Shown here: piece after piece, positions 22,578 to 31,566 of the stretch | How positions within the stretch are numbered: the first letter of the stretch is position 1 | Layout of the letters: each line of letters starts with the position of its first letter | Assembly: GCA_009760855.2 (NCBI GenBank) | Contig: WPIO01000184.1 | Span: 1 to 35,000, forward strand | Reading direction: 5' to 3' | DNA from: Cristatella mucedo | Lineage: Eukaryota > Bryozoa > Phylactolaemata > Cristatellidae | DNA: 35,000 bases | Made by a program: the position numbers and the translations under genes | The notes under the pieces: generated by a model | What the model was told of the DNA's origin: nothing | Database searches by the model: none | The model's input: the letters and a program-made list of their open reading frames with translations, nothing else

Positions 22578-22900
22578 TTCGCTCAGGAGAGGATGCTGAT
22601 GCCATTCTCGCCGCTAGCTTCTCTAGCCGAGAGCGAGCGAGCTCCAGCGTCAGAGACCTCTGCAGCACAGCTCGACGAGGCGTCTGCACCGCCGCCCTTC
22701 GTGCTGCTGGCCGGCGCCGACGACAACCTCAGTGTCCGAGCCACCGGCATGCAGCAGGTCCTCGAAGGCTTGCCGCAGCTCGGTCGCGTCCAGCTTGCAC
22801 CCGGCCAGGCTTGCCGCCTGCAGCTCGCTGTGCGCTTACATCTACGCGACGTCCAGTACATATGTCTGCCTGTCACCTGCACACGGGCCTGCCTGCTCTG
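22578..22900 (+). CDS. Candidate coding exon, unidentified protein
   Basis: A 107-codon stretch is open from 22578 and is CpG-rich, with a protein-like composition. It has an acidic/Ala/Ser segment (ESERAPASETSAAQLDEAS), then a Leu/Gln/Arg-rich part (QQVLEGLPQLGRVQLAPGQ, then ACRLQLAVRLHLRDVQY). It is preceded by a pyrimidine-rich tract ending TCGCCAG, a plausible splice acceptor, and followed at 22901 by GTGATT, a weak donor. If neither splice site is used, it ends with TGA at 22902 and could start at ATG 22593 (103 codons). Overlapping frames in this GC-rich stretch are shadows. No family was recognised. A CpG-rich non-coding block is the main alternative. Confidence 0.3.
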
Positions 22901-23362
22901 GTGATTACCTTTCGCGCTTGGGTTCTAGTCGCAAGTAGCATCTTATTTAAGCTAAGTGTGTGAGAATGATTTGTTGATTGACAATGTTTCGGTAAACCGT
23001 GTATATAGACTTTCAGCTTTATTATAACGATGGTTTGCTTGTTTTCAGCTGAACTTTTGAATTAAACTGTGGTAAGTGCAGCTACAGTGACTGGATTAAG
23101 CAGTTAAAATTTTCCTTTTGTCCGTCTCGATCAATTACGCTTGTGCGTCTAGTTCGTATATAGCCACTGTTATGCATCTTGATATAACCGCTGTACTACT
23201 GACGTCGAAGACGGCTGCGCATTGCTATCTCAGTTCGGGCACAAAGCAAGGAGCAGCAGCAGAGGCAGCTAGCGATGCAGGAGCTGCCGCAGCTGCTGCT
23301 ACTGCATCGCGAAGTTCCACATGACGATCGAAGGTGACGGCAGGCTCCGACTCGCTACTTGA

Positions 23363-23617
23363 TAAAAACACACCTATTTAGGACAGCATTTAGTGGGTCC
23401 CTGTGATTCTTCCTTCATGTGCTTATGCTTGCTGACACTGTGCATGCTGCCACTAACCATACTTGCATGCTGACTCTAATGCATGTCACCCCTAACCATA
23501 TTTATTCATTTTGTTGGTTTTTCAAGCATGATTTTACTCACCATTCAATTGCGTTTCCCTTTGCAGCCAATGTTAAGCGCCTAGAAATAGATTGAGTTCT
23601 CTGAGGGCGCTTTATCG
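23363..23617 (+). mobile_element. CR1/L2-like LINE 3' UTR and tail
   Basis: It starts in the last codons of the ORF (AAAACACACCTATTTAGGAC) and runs through the 3' UTR to the stem-loop ending CTGAGGGCGCTTTATC. The copy has lost the usual (ATT)n end and continues CGCATCATACG. It is strongly 5'-truncated. Confidence 0.85.
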
Positions 23618-23861
23618 CATCATACGATCAATTGATAGAGCTCAGTTCTTACGCTGACCCACAAGGTCAGCCACTGCTTCGGCCCTCCATACCAAGCTGA
23701 CCTGACGCACTAGTTTCTGCCTCTTCGTGCCCTCACGTCCTATATGGATAACAAATTAGCCGATCAATTCCTTTGCTTAAAGACCGTTGGCACTGGAAGC
23801 TTTAGCTCTGCAGGTCCCAGACAGAAGAATTCGCTTCTACAATTCTTACGCAACGGCAACT

Positions 23862-24122
23862 ACTGTCCTACTGCTGACTATGGCTGATCTTTTTTAGCGG
23901 TCCTGAGCTGCTACTTCTATGCTACTTACTACCTCAACTGCTCTCCTGACTCTGCTATGCTTCCCACTTGCTCTTTGTTGCGTGAGACAAAGTCTGTTGG
24001 CTACCGAATGCGTACCGAAAGCCTCTTAGGCTGTGAGTGCGAAATACAAAACTCACCTGCGTAACACCCACATGGTCTTTATGACCTTGTGGAGTTACAG
24101 ACGGAGATACATTACATTACAT
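23862..24122 (+). repeat. Interspersed repeat, copy 2 (partner at 5526-5784)
   Basis: Plus-strand copy of the 5.5-kb repeat, ending ACGGAGATACATTACATTAC. Shared blocks include GCTACTTCTATGCTACT, GTCTGTTGGCTACCGA and AACACCCACATGGTCTTTAT. Confidence 0.75.
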
Positions 24123-24126
24123 CATT

Positions 24127-24238
24127 CGATCATGATTCCTTTGCAGCAAATGTAAAGCCCTCAGAAAGAGATTGCGTTCTCTGAGGGCGCTTTATCAAGT
24201 GGACTATTATGATTATTATTATTATTATTATTATTATC
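24127..24238 (+). mobile_element. LINE tail fragment with (ATT)n
   Basis: Only the last part of the 3' UTR, the tail stem-loop (here AAAGCCCTCAGAAAGAG ... CTCTGAGGGCGCTTT) and a long (ATT)n remain. The next LINE copy begins exactly where this microsatellite ends. Confidence 0.8.
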
Positions 24239-24608
24239 TGAGCTGGCTACCGGTCAAGCAACGGATCGCCTTCAAGGTTTTTTGTTCCTTTTTTGGTCCC
24301 TTCATTCTTTGGCTCCAGCCTACCTATCAGACTTACTCCGCACCAGGCTAAGCATCGTGCCACCCACTTTTTGGAATCTAACTGTTTACCTATATACACC
24401 TCGTACACATCTCAATTCCTTTGGAGACGGTACCTTTAATTCGTGTGATCCCAAAGCCTGGAACTCACTTTCGACTGGCGTCGCGACATTCCCCGACTTG
24501 ACATTTAAATAGAAATTTAAAACGCACCTATTTTTGAAAACATTAAGTGTGTCCTTGTGGTTTGTCCTTTATGTGCTTATGCGTGCTGACACAGTTGCAT
24601 GCTGCCAC
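24239..24608 (+). mobile_element. LINE copy, 5' part of a split element
   Basis: It begins at the 'LxWLPVKQRI' codons (CTGGCTACCGGTCAAGCAAC) and continues through SLHSLAPAYLSD and PKAWNSLS to the first part of the 3' UTR, with frame damage. It stops at GCTGCCAC in mid-UTR. The UTR resumes at 25461, after an inserted younger copy. Confidence 0.85.
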
Positions 24609-25460
24609 ACTCGAAATCTAGGCGTCATGTTCCAAAGCGACCTCTCGCTAGACGACCATATCAGCTCCACAGTCAAATCTGCCTTCTTTCAGCTACATAG
24701 CATTGCTAAAATTCGGGCTTGTTTAGATAAGGACATCACGTGTAAGTTGGTCCATGCATTCCTGACATCCCGTCTCGACTTCTGCAACTCACTGCTTACT
24801 GGCCTACCAGCATGTGCGATCAGGCGATTGCATCTGGTGCAAAACTCTTTAGGTAGGCTTGTCTGTCGTGAGCTTCGCAGTTGCTACAATACACCACTTC
24901 TCGCCGACTTGCACTGGCTACCAGTCAAGCAACGGATTGACTTCAAGGTTTTGTCGCTCACTTTTAGGTCCCTTCATTCTTTGGCTCCAGCCTTTCTCTC
25001 AGATATGCTCTCCCATCAGGCCAAGCATCGTACCACCTGCTTTTCGGAATCCCACAGCCTACAAATACCTCGTACAAACCTCAAATCCTTTAGAGACCGT
25101 GCATTTAGTTCGTATGCTCCCAAAGCCTGGAACTCATTCGCAACCTGTGTTAGAACATCCCCTGACCTGACCACATTTAAAAAGATCTTAAAAACACACC
25201 TATTTAGGACAGCATTTAGTGGGTCCCTGTGATTCGTCCTTGATGTGCTTATGCGTGCTGACACTGTGCATGCTGCCACTAACCACATTTGCATGCTGAC
25301 CCTGTGCATGTCACCCCTAACCATGTTATTCAAGTTGCTTGTTTATCAATCATGATATTACTCACCATTCAATTGCATTTCCCTTTGCAGCAAATGTAAA
25401 GCGCCTAGAGAGAGATTGAATTCTCTGAGGGCACTTTATCAAGTGCAATATTATTATTAT
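24609..25460 (+). mobile_element. Longest CR1/L2-like LINE copy, nested in the older one
   Basis: This is the most informative copy. From TRNLGVMFQSDLSLDDHISS it encodes the post-palm RT segment, with SAFFQLHSIAKIRACLDK, LVHAFLTSRLDFCNSLL, GLPACAIRRLHLVQN, LHWLPVKQRIDFKVL, SLAPAFLSD, APKAWNSF and a C-terminus KTHLFRTAFSGSL, stop at 25230. The reading frame is intact over about 205 codons. The fused start at 24534 belongs to the older element. A 3' UTR, the tail stem-loop (ending CTGAGGGCACTTT, one paired position lost) and (ATT)n follow. No endonuclease or YADD motif is present. Confidence 0.9.
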
Positions 25461-25655
25461 CACTTTCTGCACTTGCATGTTGACCCTGTACACGTCACCC
25501 CCTAACCATGGTATTGATGTTGTTTATCAAGCACGATACCACTAACCGTGCGATCGTGTTTCCTTTGAGGCAAATGTAAAGCGCCTAGAAAGCGATTGTG
25601 TTCTCTGAGGGCGCTTTATTAAGTGTACTATTGTTATTATTATTTCTATTATATA
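25461..25655 (+). mobile_element. LINE copy, 3' part of the split element
   Basis: It resumes at CACTTTCTGCACTTGCATG, the UTR position that follows the 24608 breakpoint, and runs to its own stem-loop (AAAGCGCCTAGAAAGCGATT ... CTGAGGGCGCTTT) and (ATT)n. The trinucleotide CAC at both junctions may be part of a short target duplication. Confidence 0.8.
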
Positions 25656-26169
25656 AACGGAGATATGCTGCTTCCATAGTCTTTAGCAATCGTCGGCTTC
25701 GGCAAACAACTTCGCCCCAGCGAGCGCGTACATGACTGGTGGGCGTATAAGTGTACCCACGTAGGGTATTTCATAGGCTGACTTGATATTTTCTTTAAAA
25801 ATGTTCCTTCAATTTGGGGGAAAACAGGCTTTTTGGCTTATTGGAGCTTTTCTCGCCCCACACGAACTGCGCTGTGGCTACTGAGGCTCACCAGCGGTTG
25901 TCCCCATGTCACGATACACGAACGTATGCTCGTAGTGGCGGAGCACCGCTGCAGACAAGGCCATGTCAGGAATGTAGATGAGTCTATTCTATACCCACTG
26001 CGAGGTTACAAGGTCACCAATCCAGGCGTCGGAGTGCAGCTCTTTTTCCCTAACTAAAAGAGTGCACGAAACCGATCAGTTCGATGCCCAGGACAGAGCT
26101 GATTTGATCACAAGGTTAATTGAAGTGTATGGCATTCCAACGGCTGTACTTGAAGAAATCTTCGCGACA
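25656..26169. other. Intergenic, no gene recognised
   Basis: Two overlapping frames (25833-26057 and 25978-26229) have no recognised domain. The end of the second overlaps the LINE relic in a different frame, so it is not accepted. Confidence 0.35.
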
Positions 26170-26940
26170 CCGCTTCCTAATATTGTGCACTGCTTGAATT
26201 CGTACTTGGACGGCAGCAAACTTTCTTAAATTAAACGACGCCAAAAATCAGCTAATTACTAAGCAACGTAAAAATTACGCGGAAACTAAAAAGCTAAGCT
26301 CAGCAAGTTCAGCTCTACCACCTAGCTCCCGTCGCTATTACCCGGACTCATAGGTGCCTGTTTTCTAAAATGACGGGTCACTATGTGAGTACGTCAGCTG
26401 AGCCCTCAAGTCTGCTGATTTTCAAGGGTATTAATAACCTTGCCAAAATGTGGGATAGCTTAGATGACGGCGCCATATATGAACTAGTTCGCACATTATA
26501 AGCACCCGGACGAGACCTGGGTTACTACTTGCGCTTATTTCAGGCGGTGCAATAAAACTTGCATTCGGTTCCAAATTCAGAAAGGCCTATCGGTCGAGAA
26601 CGTCGCAACTGCCAAATTGCCATTCTGCCTCCTTCCCATCAATTTGCATTATCTACCTATCAAACAGCGTATCCACTTTAAAATCTTCTCACTCGTCTGT
26701 AGGTCGCACCATTCTCTGGCTCCGGCCTACCTGTCTGAACTAGATCTACTCAGGACCTGGCATCACAATACCCGGTCGTCTGACTGTAATTGATTACTTG
26801 TATTCCTTAGTAACTTTAAATATTCTGTAGACTTGCCATCAGTACCGTGCTCTTAAGCTTGGAACCTAGGTACCGACTCACGATCTAATATAAAGATATT
26901 CAAAAAGAGACTAAATACATAACTGTTTCGGGTCTGCCTT
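26170..26940 (+). pseudogene. Degenerate CR1/L2-like LINE relic, other subfamily
   Basis: In broken frames it shows TAANFLKLNDAKNQLIT (26204-26260), matching the 'ANFLKLNDDKT' block after the palm of L2-like RTs. Later LHYLPIKQRIHFKIFSLVCR then SHHSLAPAYLSELDLL appear (26640-26755), matching 'LxWLPVKQRI ... SLAPAYLSD'. The parts between are scrambled by indels and stops. It is clearly more diverged from the other copies than they are from each other and lacks their tail, so it represents an older family or lineage. Confidence 0.65.
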
Positions 26941-27171
26941 TGGTCGATCTGAAATATCAATGTTACTTTAATACAGTTGGATCGTTGGATCGGTGAGAAT
27001 CAATCATAGATCAAATTTATAGCAGGCGATAGAAGACGCTAAACGTAGCACGAAGTTGTACTAATCGAATAGTACTGCCAAACTACGGGACTCCCGGCTT
27101 GTGCTCTCGACAACGGCGACACCTTTCGCAGATGCAAGGCCCACACTAGCAGATTTAGTAGCACCTTTTGC

Positions 27172-27235
27172 ATGGCGACAGAAGAGCCTTTACAGCTGTC
27201 ACCACCGCCTGCAGCGGGAAAAAAGGATCGCCTAA
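27172..27235. repeat. Isolated fragment of the 0-1.65 kb unit
   Basis: 'ACAGAAGAGCCTTTACAGCT' then 'ACCGCCTGCAGCGGG' and 'ATCGCC' align with 846-905 of the tandem unit. The tRNA-like head is missing. Frames over this stretch on both strands are therefore not supported as genes. Confidence 0.45.
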
Positions 27236-27399
27236 GTACCTTCCGCACAGCTTGTCGAAATCTAGCTTCGCCACTAGCCCCCCACTTTTTACAATTGTAC
27301 TGTAATTTGGAATACAGATATCTGGACGCATCTCTACCAAATTCTTCGGAATCATCTTGAGCTAAAGTGACCACTGATTTTGACCGAACCGATGCCTCC

Positions 27400-27858
27400 G
27401 CATCGATCCGATCCAAACAAGGGTTCGTTGGCGAGCACGTACGCGAGCTAGCGGCTCCTACGTGAGCTCGCGCCGCTTCCGTTTAGCGAGCTGCTTCACG
27501 CCTCTCGCTGACGGCCCAAGTCCCTAGGGCATGCAGCCTTGTGGGTCACTCGAATAGAGGCAAAGTGCGCGTCGAAGATAGGAGTTCGACTGGACGACTC
27601 TACTAAGAATGCGGGAAACGCTCTTAGGTCGATCAGGGGGGGGGGTCGCAAGGTCACCTTTACCGGTGACCTTGACTGACGTCTACGCTCTGCCGCGATT
27701 TATTGCTAGCTGCTGCAAGACCTAAGGTGTTGATAAAATTTTGGTAGGGCGCATAAGCGCTCACGTGCTTCGCTATCTCTTGTAGCGTTCGCCGTAGAGG
27801 TAGTCCTCTTATTGTCCTAGATCACGACCGGAAGTAGCAACGGAACGAGCTCGAACTG
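27400..27858 (+). promoter_or_regulatory. CpG-rich promoter-like region
   Basis: CpG density is high, with motifs such as GCGCCGCTTCC, a poly-G run (near 27637), the palindrome GGTCACCTTTACCGGTGACC (27651-27670) and ACCGGAAGT (27827-27835), a good ETS/GABPA-type site. The last lies 24-32 bp before the candidate ATG at 27859, where such sites often sit relative to transcription starts. There is no TATA box. Promoter function is inferred. Confidence 0.3.
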
Positions 27859-28018
27859 ATGGGTGATGATCGGCCAGTAAACGGAAATTACGCTTCTTTT
27901 TTATCGAGCATGTCACTTTGGGTGCAGGATCTAGACGTGCCGAGTAAGCTAGCGAGCAAACTTGCGAACTTTGCTCCAGATGTCCGTAAAAAAATTCTGC
28001 AGCCACATGGCATTGGCG
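27859..28018 (+). CDS. Candidate first coding exon, unidentified
   Basis: The frame starts with ATG at 27859 (MGDDRPVNGNYASFLSSM) and continues with LDVPSKLASKLANFAPDVRK and KILQPHGIG. The composition is protein-like, unlike most frames here. A good donor GCG|GTAATG follows at 28019; a second possible donor is ATG|GTATTT at 28037. If unspliced, the frame runs to 28182 with a low-information end. The ATG has G at +4 but a pyrimidine at -3. No domain or homologue was recognised. The opposite-strand frame is a shadow. A retroelement ORF start is an alternative. Confidence 0.25.
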
Positions 28019-28818
28019 GTAATGCTATTACTTATGGTATTTGTTGCCTTAGCTGCCGTCTTGAGCTAGTCTCCCGCGCTCGGGCCCTTCTAACTGTCGC
28101 CTCTTTTCGGCGAGCAGCATCGCCACGCGGAGGTGGTATGGCACCTGGAAACTTGGCGGGTGCTCCATGTCGGCGGACCTAAGGCATTTGCTGACCACAG
28201 TCCAGCCGAGTGGCCGGACAGTGCTGCAGTCACTGCTCGCTCAGCCGAACTTCTAAAACCCAATACAGTCCCCTGCCGAACTGCAGCGACTTCTGGAGCC
28301 ACTCTCGCTCGACCCAAGCTGCGCGAGCTGACGTGAGCAGCCATGACCTTCAGTGCGCCGACCTTCAGCTGTGAATCTCGAATCTAGGCTCGTTCCAAAG
28401 TAGTTCGAGAGGCGTGCGACTCGTACGCGAGCGTGCGAACATCTTGCGTGTTTCTCCCGAATCTAAGCCCGCGAGGCGCTCGCTCTTCGCGCGAACCAGA
28501 TCGTAGGTTTGAGTCAGACCTGTTGATGGCGACCGTTTGCCATCCACTGCAAGCGGCGGGTATATAGCTAGCTGTTGAGGCTCCTCGGCTGCTACATAAA
28601 CGTTGAATCGGCTACATTATTATTACATCAGCGGATGCCACCTAGGTTTTTCGAGGCGGACTCAAACGAAGAGGGCGGCCGGACGTTGCTCTCGACATTG
28701 GCCTCGTCGTAAGAGTGAATCAAATGGGGTCGTTGAGACGTGCCCACGCCGGTCCGGCGTCTCCCTTCCGTAGCCTGTAGCGCCGAAGCTGTGCCGCGCG
28801 AAGCTTCGGAAAGATTTT
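28019..28818. other. CpG-rich intergenic or intronic DNA
   Basis: GC- and CpG-rich DNA with overlapping frames on both strands (for example 28133-28336 plus, 28344-28090 minus), none with a known domain. Open frames are expected by chance at this base composition. (TTA)n-like bases lie near 28617. Confidence 0.35.
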
Positions 28819-29318
28819 CCCAGTCAAGCAGCTCATCGACTTCGAGATTTTTTCACTCACTTTTAGGTCCCTTCATTCTTTGGCTTCAGCCTATCCATCA
28901 GATCTACTCTCCCACCAGGCTTAGCATCGTACCACCCGCTTTTTGGAATCCGACAGTTTACCAATACCTCGTACAAGCCTCAAATCCTTAGCAGACGGTG
29001 CCTTTAGTTCATATGCTCGCAAAGCCTGGAACTCACTTCCGACTTGCGTCATGACATTTCTTGTCTTATCGCATTTAAAGAGAAACTTAAAACGAACCTA
29101 TTTGCCTCAGCATTTATCGAGTCCCTGTGAATTGTCCTTTATGCGCTTCTGCGTGCTGACCATGCGCATTTTGCCCCTAACCTTGTTACTCTTGTTATGT
29201 ATTGGCCGTGCTGCCACTAATCGTTCGAACGTGCTTCTGTAGCAGCAAATGTAAAGCACCTAGAAAGAGTTTGAGTTCTCTGAGGGTGCTTTATCAAATG
29301 CATTACTATTATTGTAAT
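28819..29318 (+). mobile_element. 5'-truncated CR1/L2-like LINE
   Basis: It begins at the 'PVKQ' codons (CCCAGTCAAGCAGCTCATCG) and covers SLHSLASAYPSD-like, PPAFWNPT-like and KAWNSLPTCVMTF-like segments in shifted frames, the 3' UTR, and a tail AAAGCACCTAGAAAGAG ... CTCTGAGGGTGCTTT. Both stem arms carry a change that keeps the pair. It ends in a short ATT run. Confidence 0.85.
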
Positions 29319-29420
29319 AGCATGCTACCACTAACCAATCGATCGTGCTTCCTTTGCATTGCAGTAAATGTAAAGTGCCTAGGAACAGATTGGGTTCTCC
29401 GATTGTTTTCAATCCGATTG
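29319..29420 (+). mobile_element. LINE tail fragment abutting the previous copy
   Basis: It starts in the UTR (ATAGCATGCTACCACTAACC) right after the (ATT) end of the preceding copy, and holds the left half of the stem-loop (AAAGTGCCTAGGAACAGATT, GGGTTCTCCGA). The right half is replaced by ATTGTT-rich sequence that grades into the long TTATA repeat. Confidence 0.7.
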
Positions 29421-29439
29421 TTGTTCCGATTGTTATCAA

Positions 29440-29710
29440 AGTTTTATTATATTATTATATATATTATATTATATTATATTATATTATATTATATTATGTT
29501 ATATTATATTATATTATATATATTATATTATATTATATTATAATTATATTATATTATAATTATATTACTATATTATATTATATTATATTATATTATATTA
29601 TAATTATATTACTATATTATATATTATATTATATTATATTATATTATATTATATTATATATATTTATTTATTATATTATATATATTTATTTATTATATTA
29701 TTATATTGTT
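29440..29710. repeat. (TTATA)n microsatellite
   Basis: About 270 bp of TTATA/TATAT repeats with a few TTTA interruptions. It follows a LINE tail and probably grew from its AT-rich end. Ile/Tyr-rich frames here are artefacts. Confidence 0.95.
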
Positions 29711-29739
29711 TTATCAGTCTGTGATTTTTTGGCATCGAG

Positions 29740-30390
29740 TCCACTTGCACCGGCATTGCAGTCACTCACTCACACACTCGCTGCCGTCGCGAGCACTGTA
29801 GCGAACCGCCTTTCCGGCGAAGCAGCCGGCCTCCGACGTGCTCGAGCCGTCGGCGTCGACGACGGGTGCTCGGTGGCGAAGGGCTCGCGGGCCGGAAACC
29901 GGCACTCGATGCTTACCCCTGAATGAGCGAGTAGTTTTTCGAGACGTTTCAGCCAGGCCTTACTGGGGGCCTGATCTCTCGCCGCTGCACCGCCGCAGCC
30001 TCACAGCGGCAGCTGCGCCCAGCCAACAGTCGGGAAGCGCGGCAGGACGCAGACGACCGTCGCTCCCTCGGCCGACATCGCGCGTTCGCAGCCGCACAGT
30101 GCCTAGATGGCCTCGGGCGCACGCCAGCCGAACCTCTATTTCGCGAGCTCGCGTATCTACCTCTCTCGCGCCTTTTGGGCTGCTCGCTCCCTAGCGCCAC
30201 CGGTCGTACGATCGTAGCGACTCTCGACGTCCGTTCGGTTCGCTCGCGCGCGTTCGCCGGCGAGCGATCGAGTCTCGAGACGTCACGTCAGGCGCTCGGC
30301 CCGACGGCGTGGTCTCTTTTCCGACTTTGTGCAGGGAAGGGGAACGTTCGTATTTGGTGTGTTTATCGCACGATGATTGAATAAGTGTCC
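29740..30390. other. CpG-island-like block
   Basis: About 650 bp that is very GC- and CpG-rich (for example GCGCGCGCGTTCGCCGGCGAG near 30250), with several overlapping frames on both strands and no recognised domain. It could be a promoter/first-exon region or the remnant of a GC-rich element. The frames 29838-30194, 30175-30384 and 30200-29949 (minus) contradict each other and are not called. Confidence 0.4.
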
Positions 30391-30409
30391 GAACCGTTCC
30401 GACTCGAGC

Positions 30410-30495
30410 TCGAATAATTTTTATTGAGCATCTGTAAAACGCCTAGAGAGAGATTCACTTCTATGACGGCGCTATACAAACGTATTATCATCAGG
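30410..30495 (+). mobile_element. LINE tail fragment
   Basis: TGTAAAACGCCTAGAGAGAG then ATTCACTTCTATGACGGCGC, followed by a short ATTATC end. Only the stem-loop and a few UTR bases remain. Poly-C DNA follows near 30617-30630. Confidence 0.65.
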
Positions 30496-30806
30496 CAAAA
30501 TCATTAGGCACTTTCGCGGCCGGCTCCACTTGAATGACTGGGCTATAGATAATAGCCCCCGCAGTGTCTCTAGATATCGCGCGCCGGGGACGGTTACATA
30601 GATGGCACCCACCACACACCCCCCCCCCCCAGTATTAGGCGCTTATTTTGGCACCTTCCACCCACCCGGATGCTTCACCCCCGATCGATGGCTAGGGACA
30701 TACCTGTATGTCACCCTTCGGTACGCCACCGGTAGCCCGTCGTCCTAAAAAAAATTTCTACTGCCAGGGCTGTTAGACATCTCATAAAATGGGACTTGCA
30801 CTGAAT

Positions 30807-31018
30807 GCCTAGATCGATGGTTCTCAACATTCCTAATGCAACGACACTGTAGTGTCGTGGCATGCGATTCCTCCCGTCGTGGCGACCCCAACCGTAAAAT
30901 TATTGTGTGCGAAATTTGAAGATGCGTGTTTTCCGATGGTCTTAGGCAACCCCTGTGAAAGGGTCGTTCGACACCCAAAGATGTCGCGACCCACACGTTG
31001 ACAACTGCTGGCCTAGAT
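30807..31018 (+). mobile_element. hAT-type MITE with 8-bp target duplication
   Basis: The 196-bp element (30815-31010) is flanked by identical 8-bp repeats GCCTAGAT (30807-30814 and 31011-31018), the duplication length of hAT transposons. The ends CGATGGTTCTCAAC and, reversed, CAGCAGTTGTCAAC share 9 of 14 bases. They fit the hAT end pattern CAGnGGTTCTCAAC. Inside lie ACCCCAACCGTAAAATTATT, TGGTCTTAGGCAACCCCTGT, AAAGGGTCGTTCGAC and GTCGCGACCCACACGTTG. This order closely resembles, as I recall it, the SPIN non-autonomous family of vertebrates and some invertebrates. It has no coding capacity; a transposase elsewhere is needed. The frame running through it on the minus strand is not a gene. Confidence 0.85.
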
Positions 31019-31566
31019 AAACTTTATCGTTCAGTGGTAGGCTGATTCTATCTCGCAAGCGGTTACACCAGACGCGTCCCAAGTTTTTTTTGATTGGTCG
31101 GCTGGTCCAACTATAAGCCCGTAACTAGAAGCTGACTCACTTTCTTGACGGTCCTCAGATTTAACTTCTCCTCTCAAAATGTGGTGACGTAGTGACCCCC
31201 TCAAACCAGAGGAAAAGCGGTTTGAAATCGGTATTGATTTAAGGGCTAAGTCGGTAGTGCAAACGCAGTTAGAAAAGGTATAGGGTAAATTTCGGGATTA
31301 CTGTTAAAGCAGCGGCATGTCAACGTTCACGCGTGTTGCATCGATCGATTGTCAGAGCTTGATTTTGTCTCAAATCGGCTTATCTCGCCCCCAGCGATAA
31401 AAAGCAAAATTTGTATATCTATACCAGGCTAGTTCTTGTGGTTTTAAATTTACGGTGTATACTTCTTTGTTATTCATTACACAAATCACAAATTTAAACC
31501 ATACTGAGATTTTGACAGCCGAAAACACCAAACACTAAGTAATGTTCCTATGTATACAGTCTGCAG
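31019..31566. other. Intergenic, no gene recognised
   Basis: AT-rich DNA without repeats or coding signal. Its right end (TATGTATACAGTCTGCAG) looks like a splice acceptor for the candidate exon that follows. Confidence 0.4.

Noticed and set aside
25978-26229. 83-codon plus-strand ORF ending near the LINE relic
   Set aside because: Its last part overlaps RT-homologous sequence in another frame, and the rest shows no known domain.
27039-27416. 125-codon minus-strand ORF
   Set aside because: It overlaps a fragment of the 0-1.65 kb repeat unit and conflicts with equally long frames on the other strand.
29202-29926. Ile/Tyr-rich 193-codon membrane-like frame
   Set aside because: It crosses a LINE tail and the TTATA microsatellite; the apparent hydrophobicity comes from the repeat.
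29838-30384. Arg/Ser/Ala-rich ORFs in the CpG block
   Set aside because: High GC leaves few stop codons in any frame, and the frames contradict each other on both strands.
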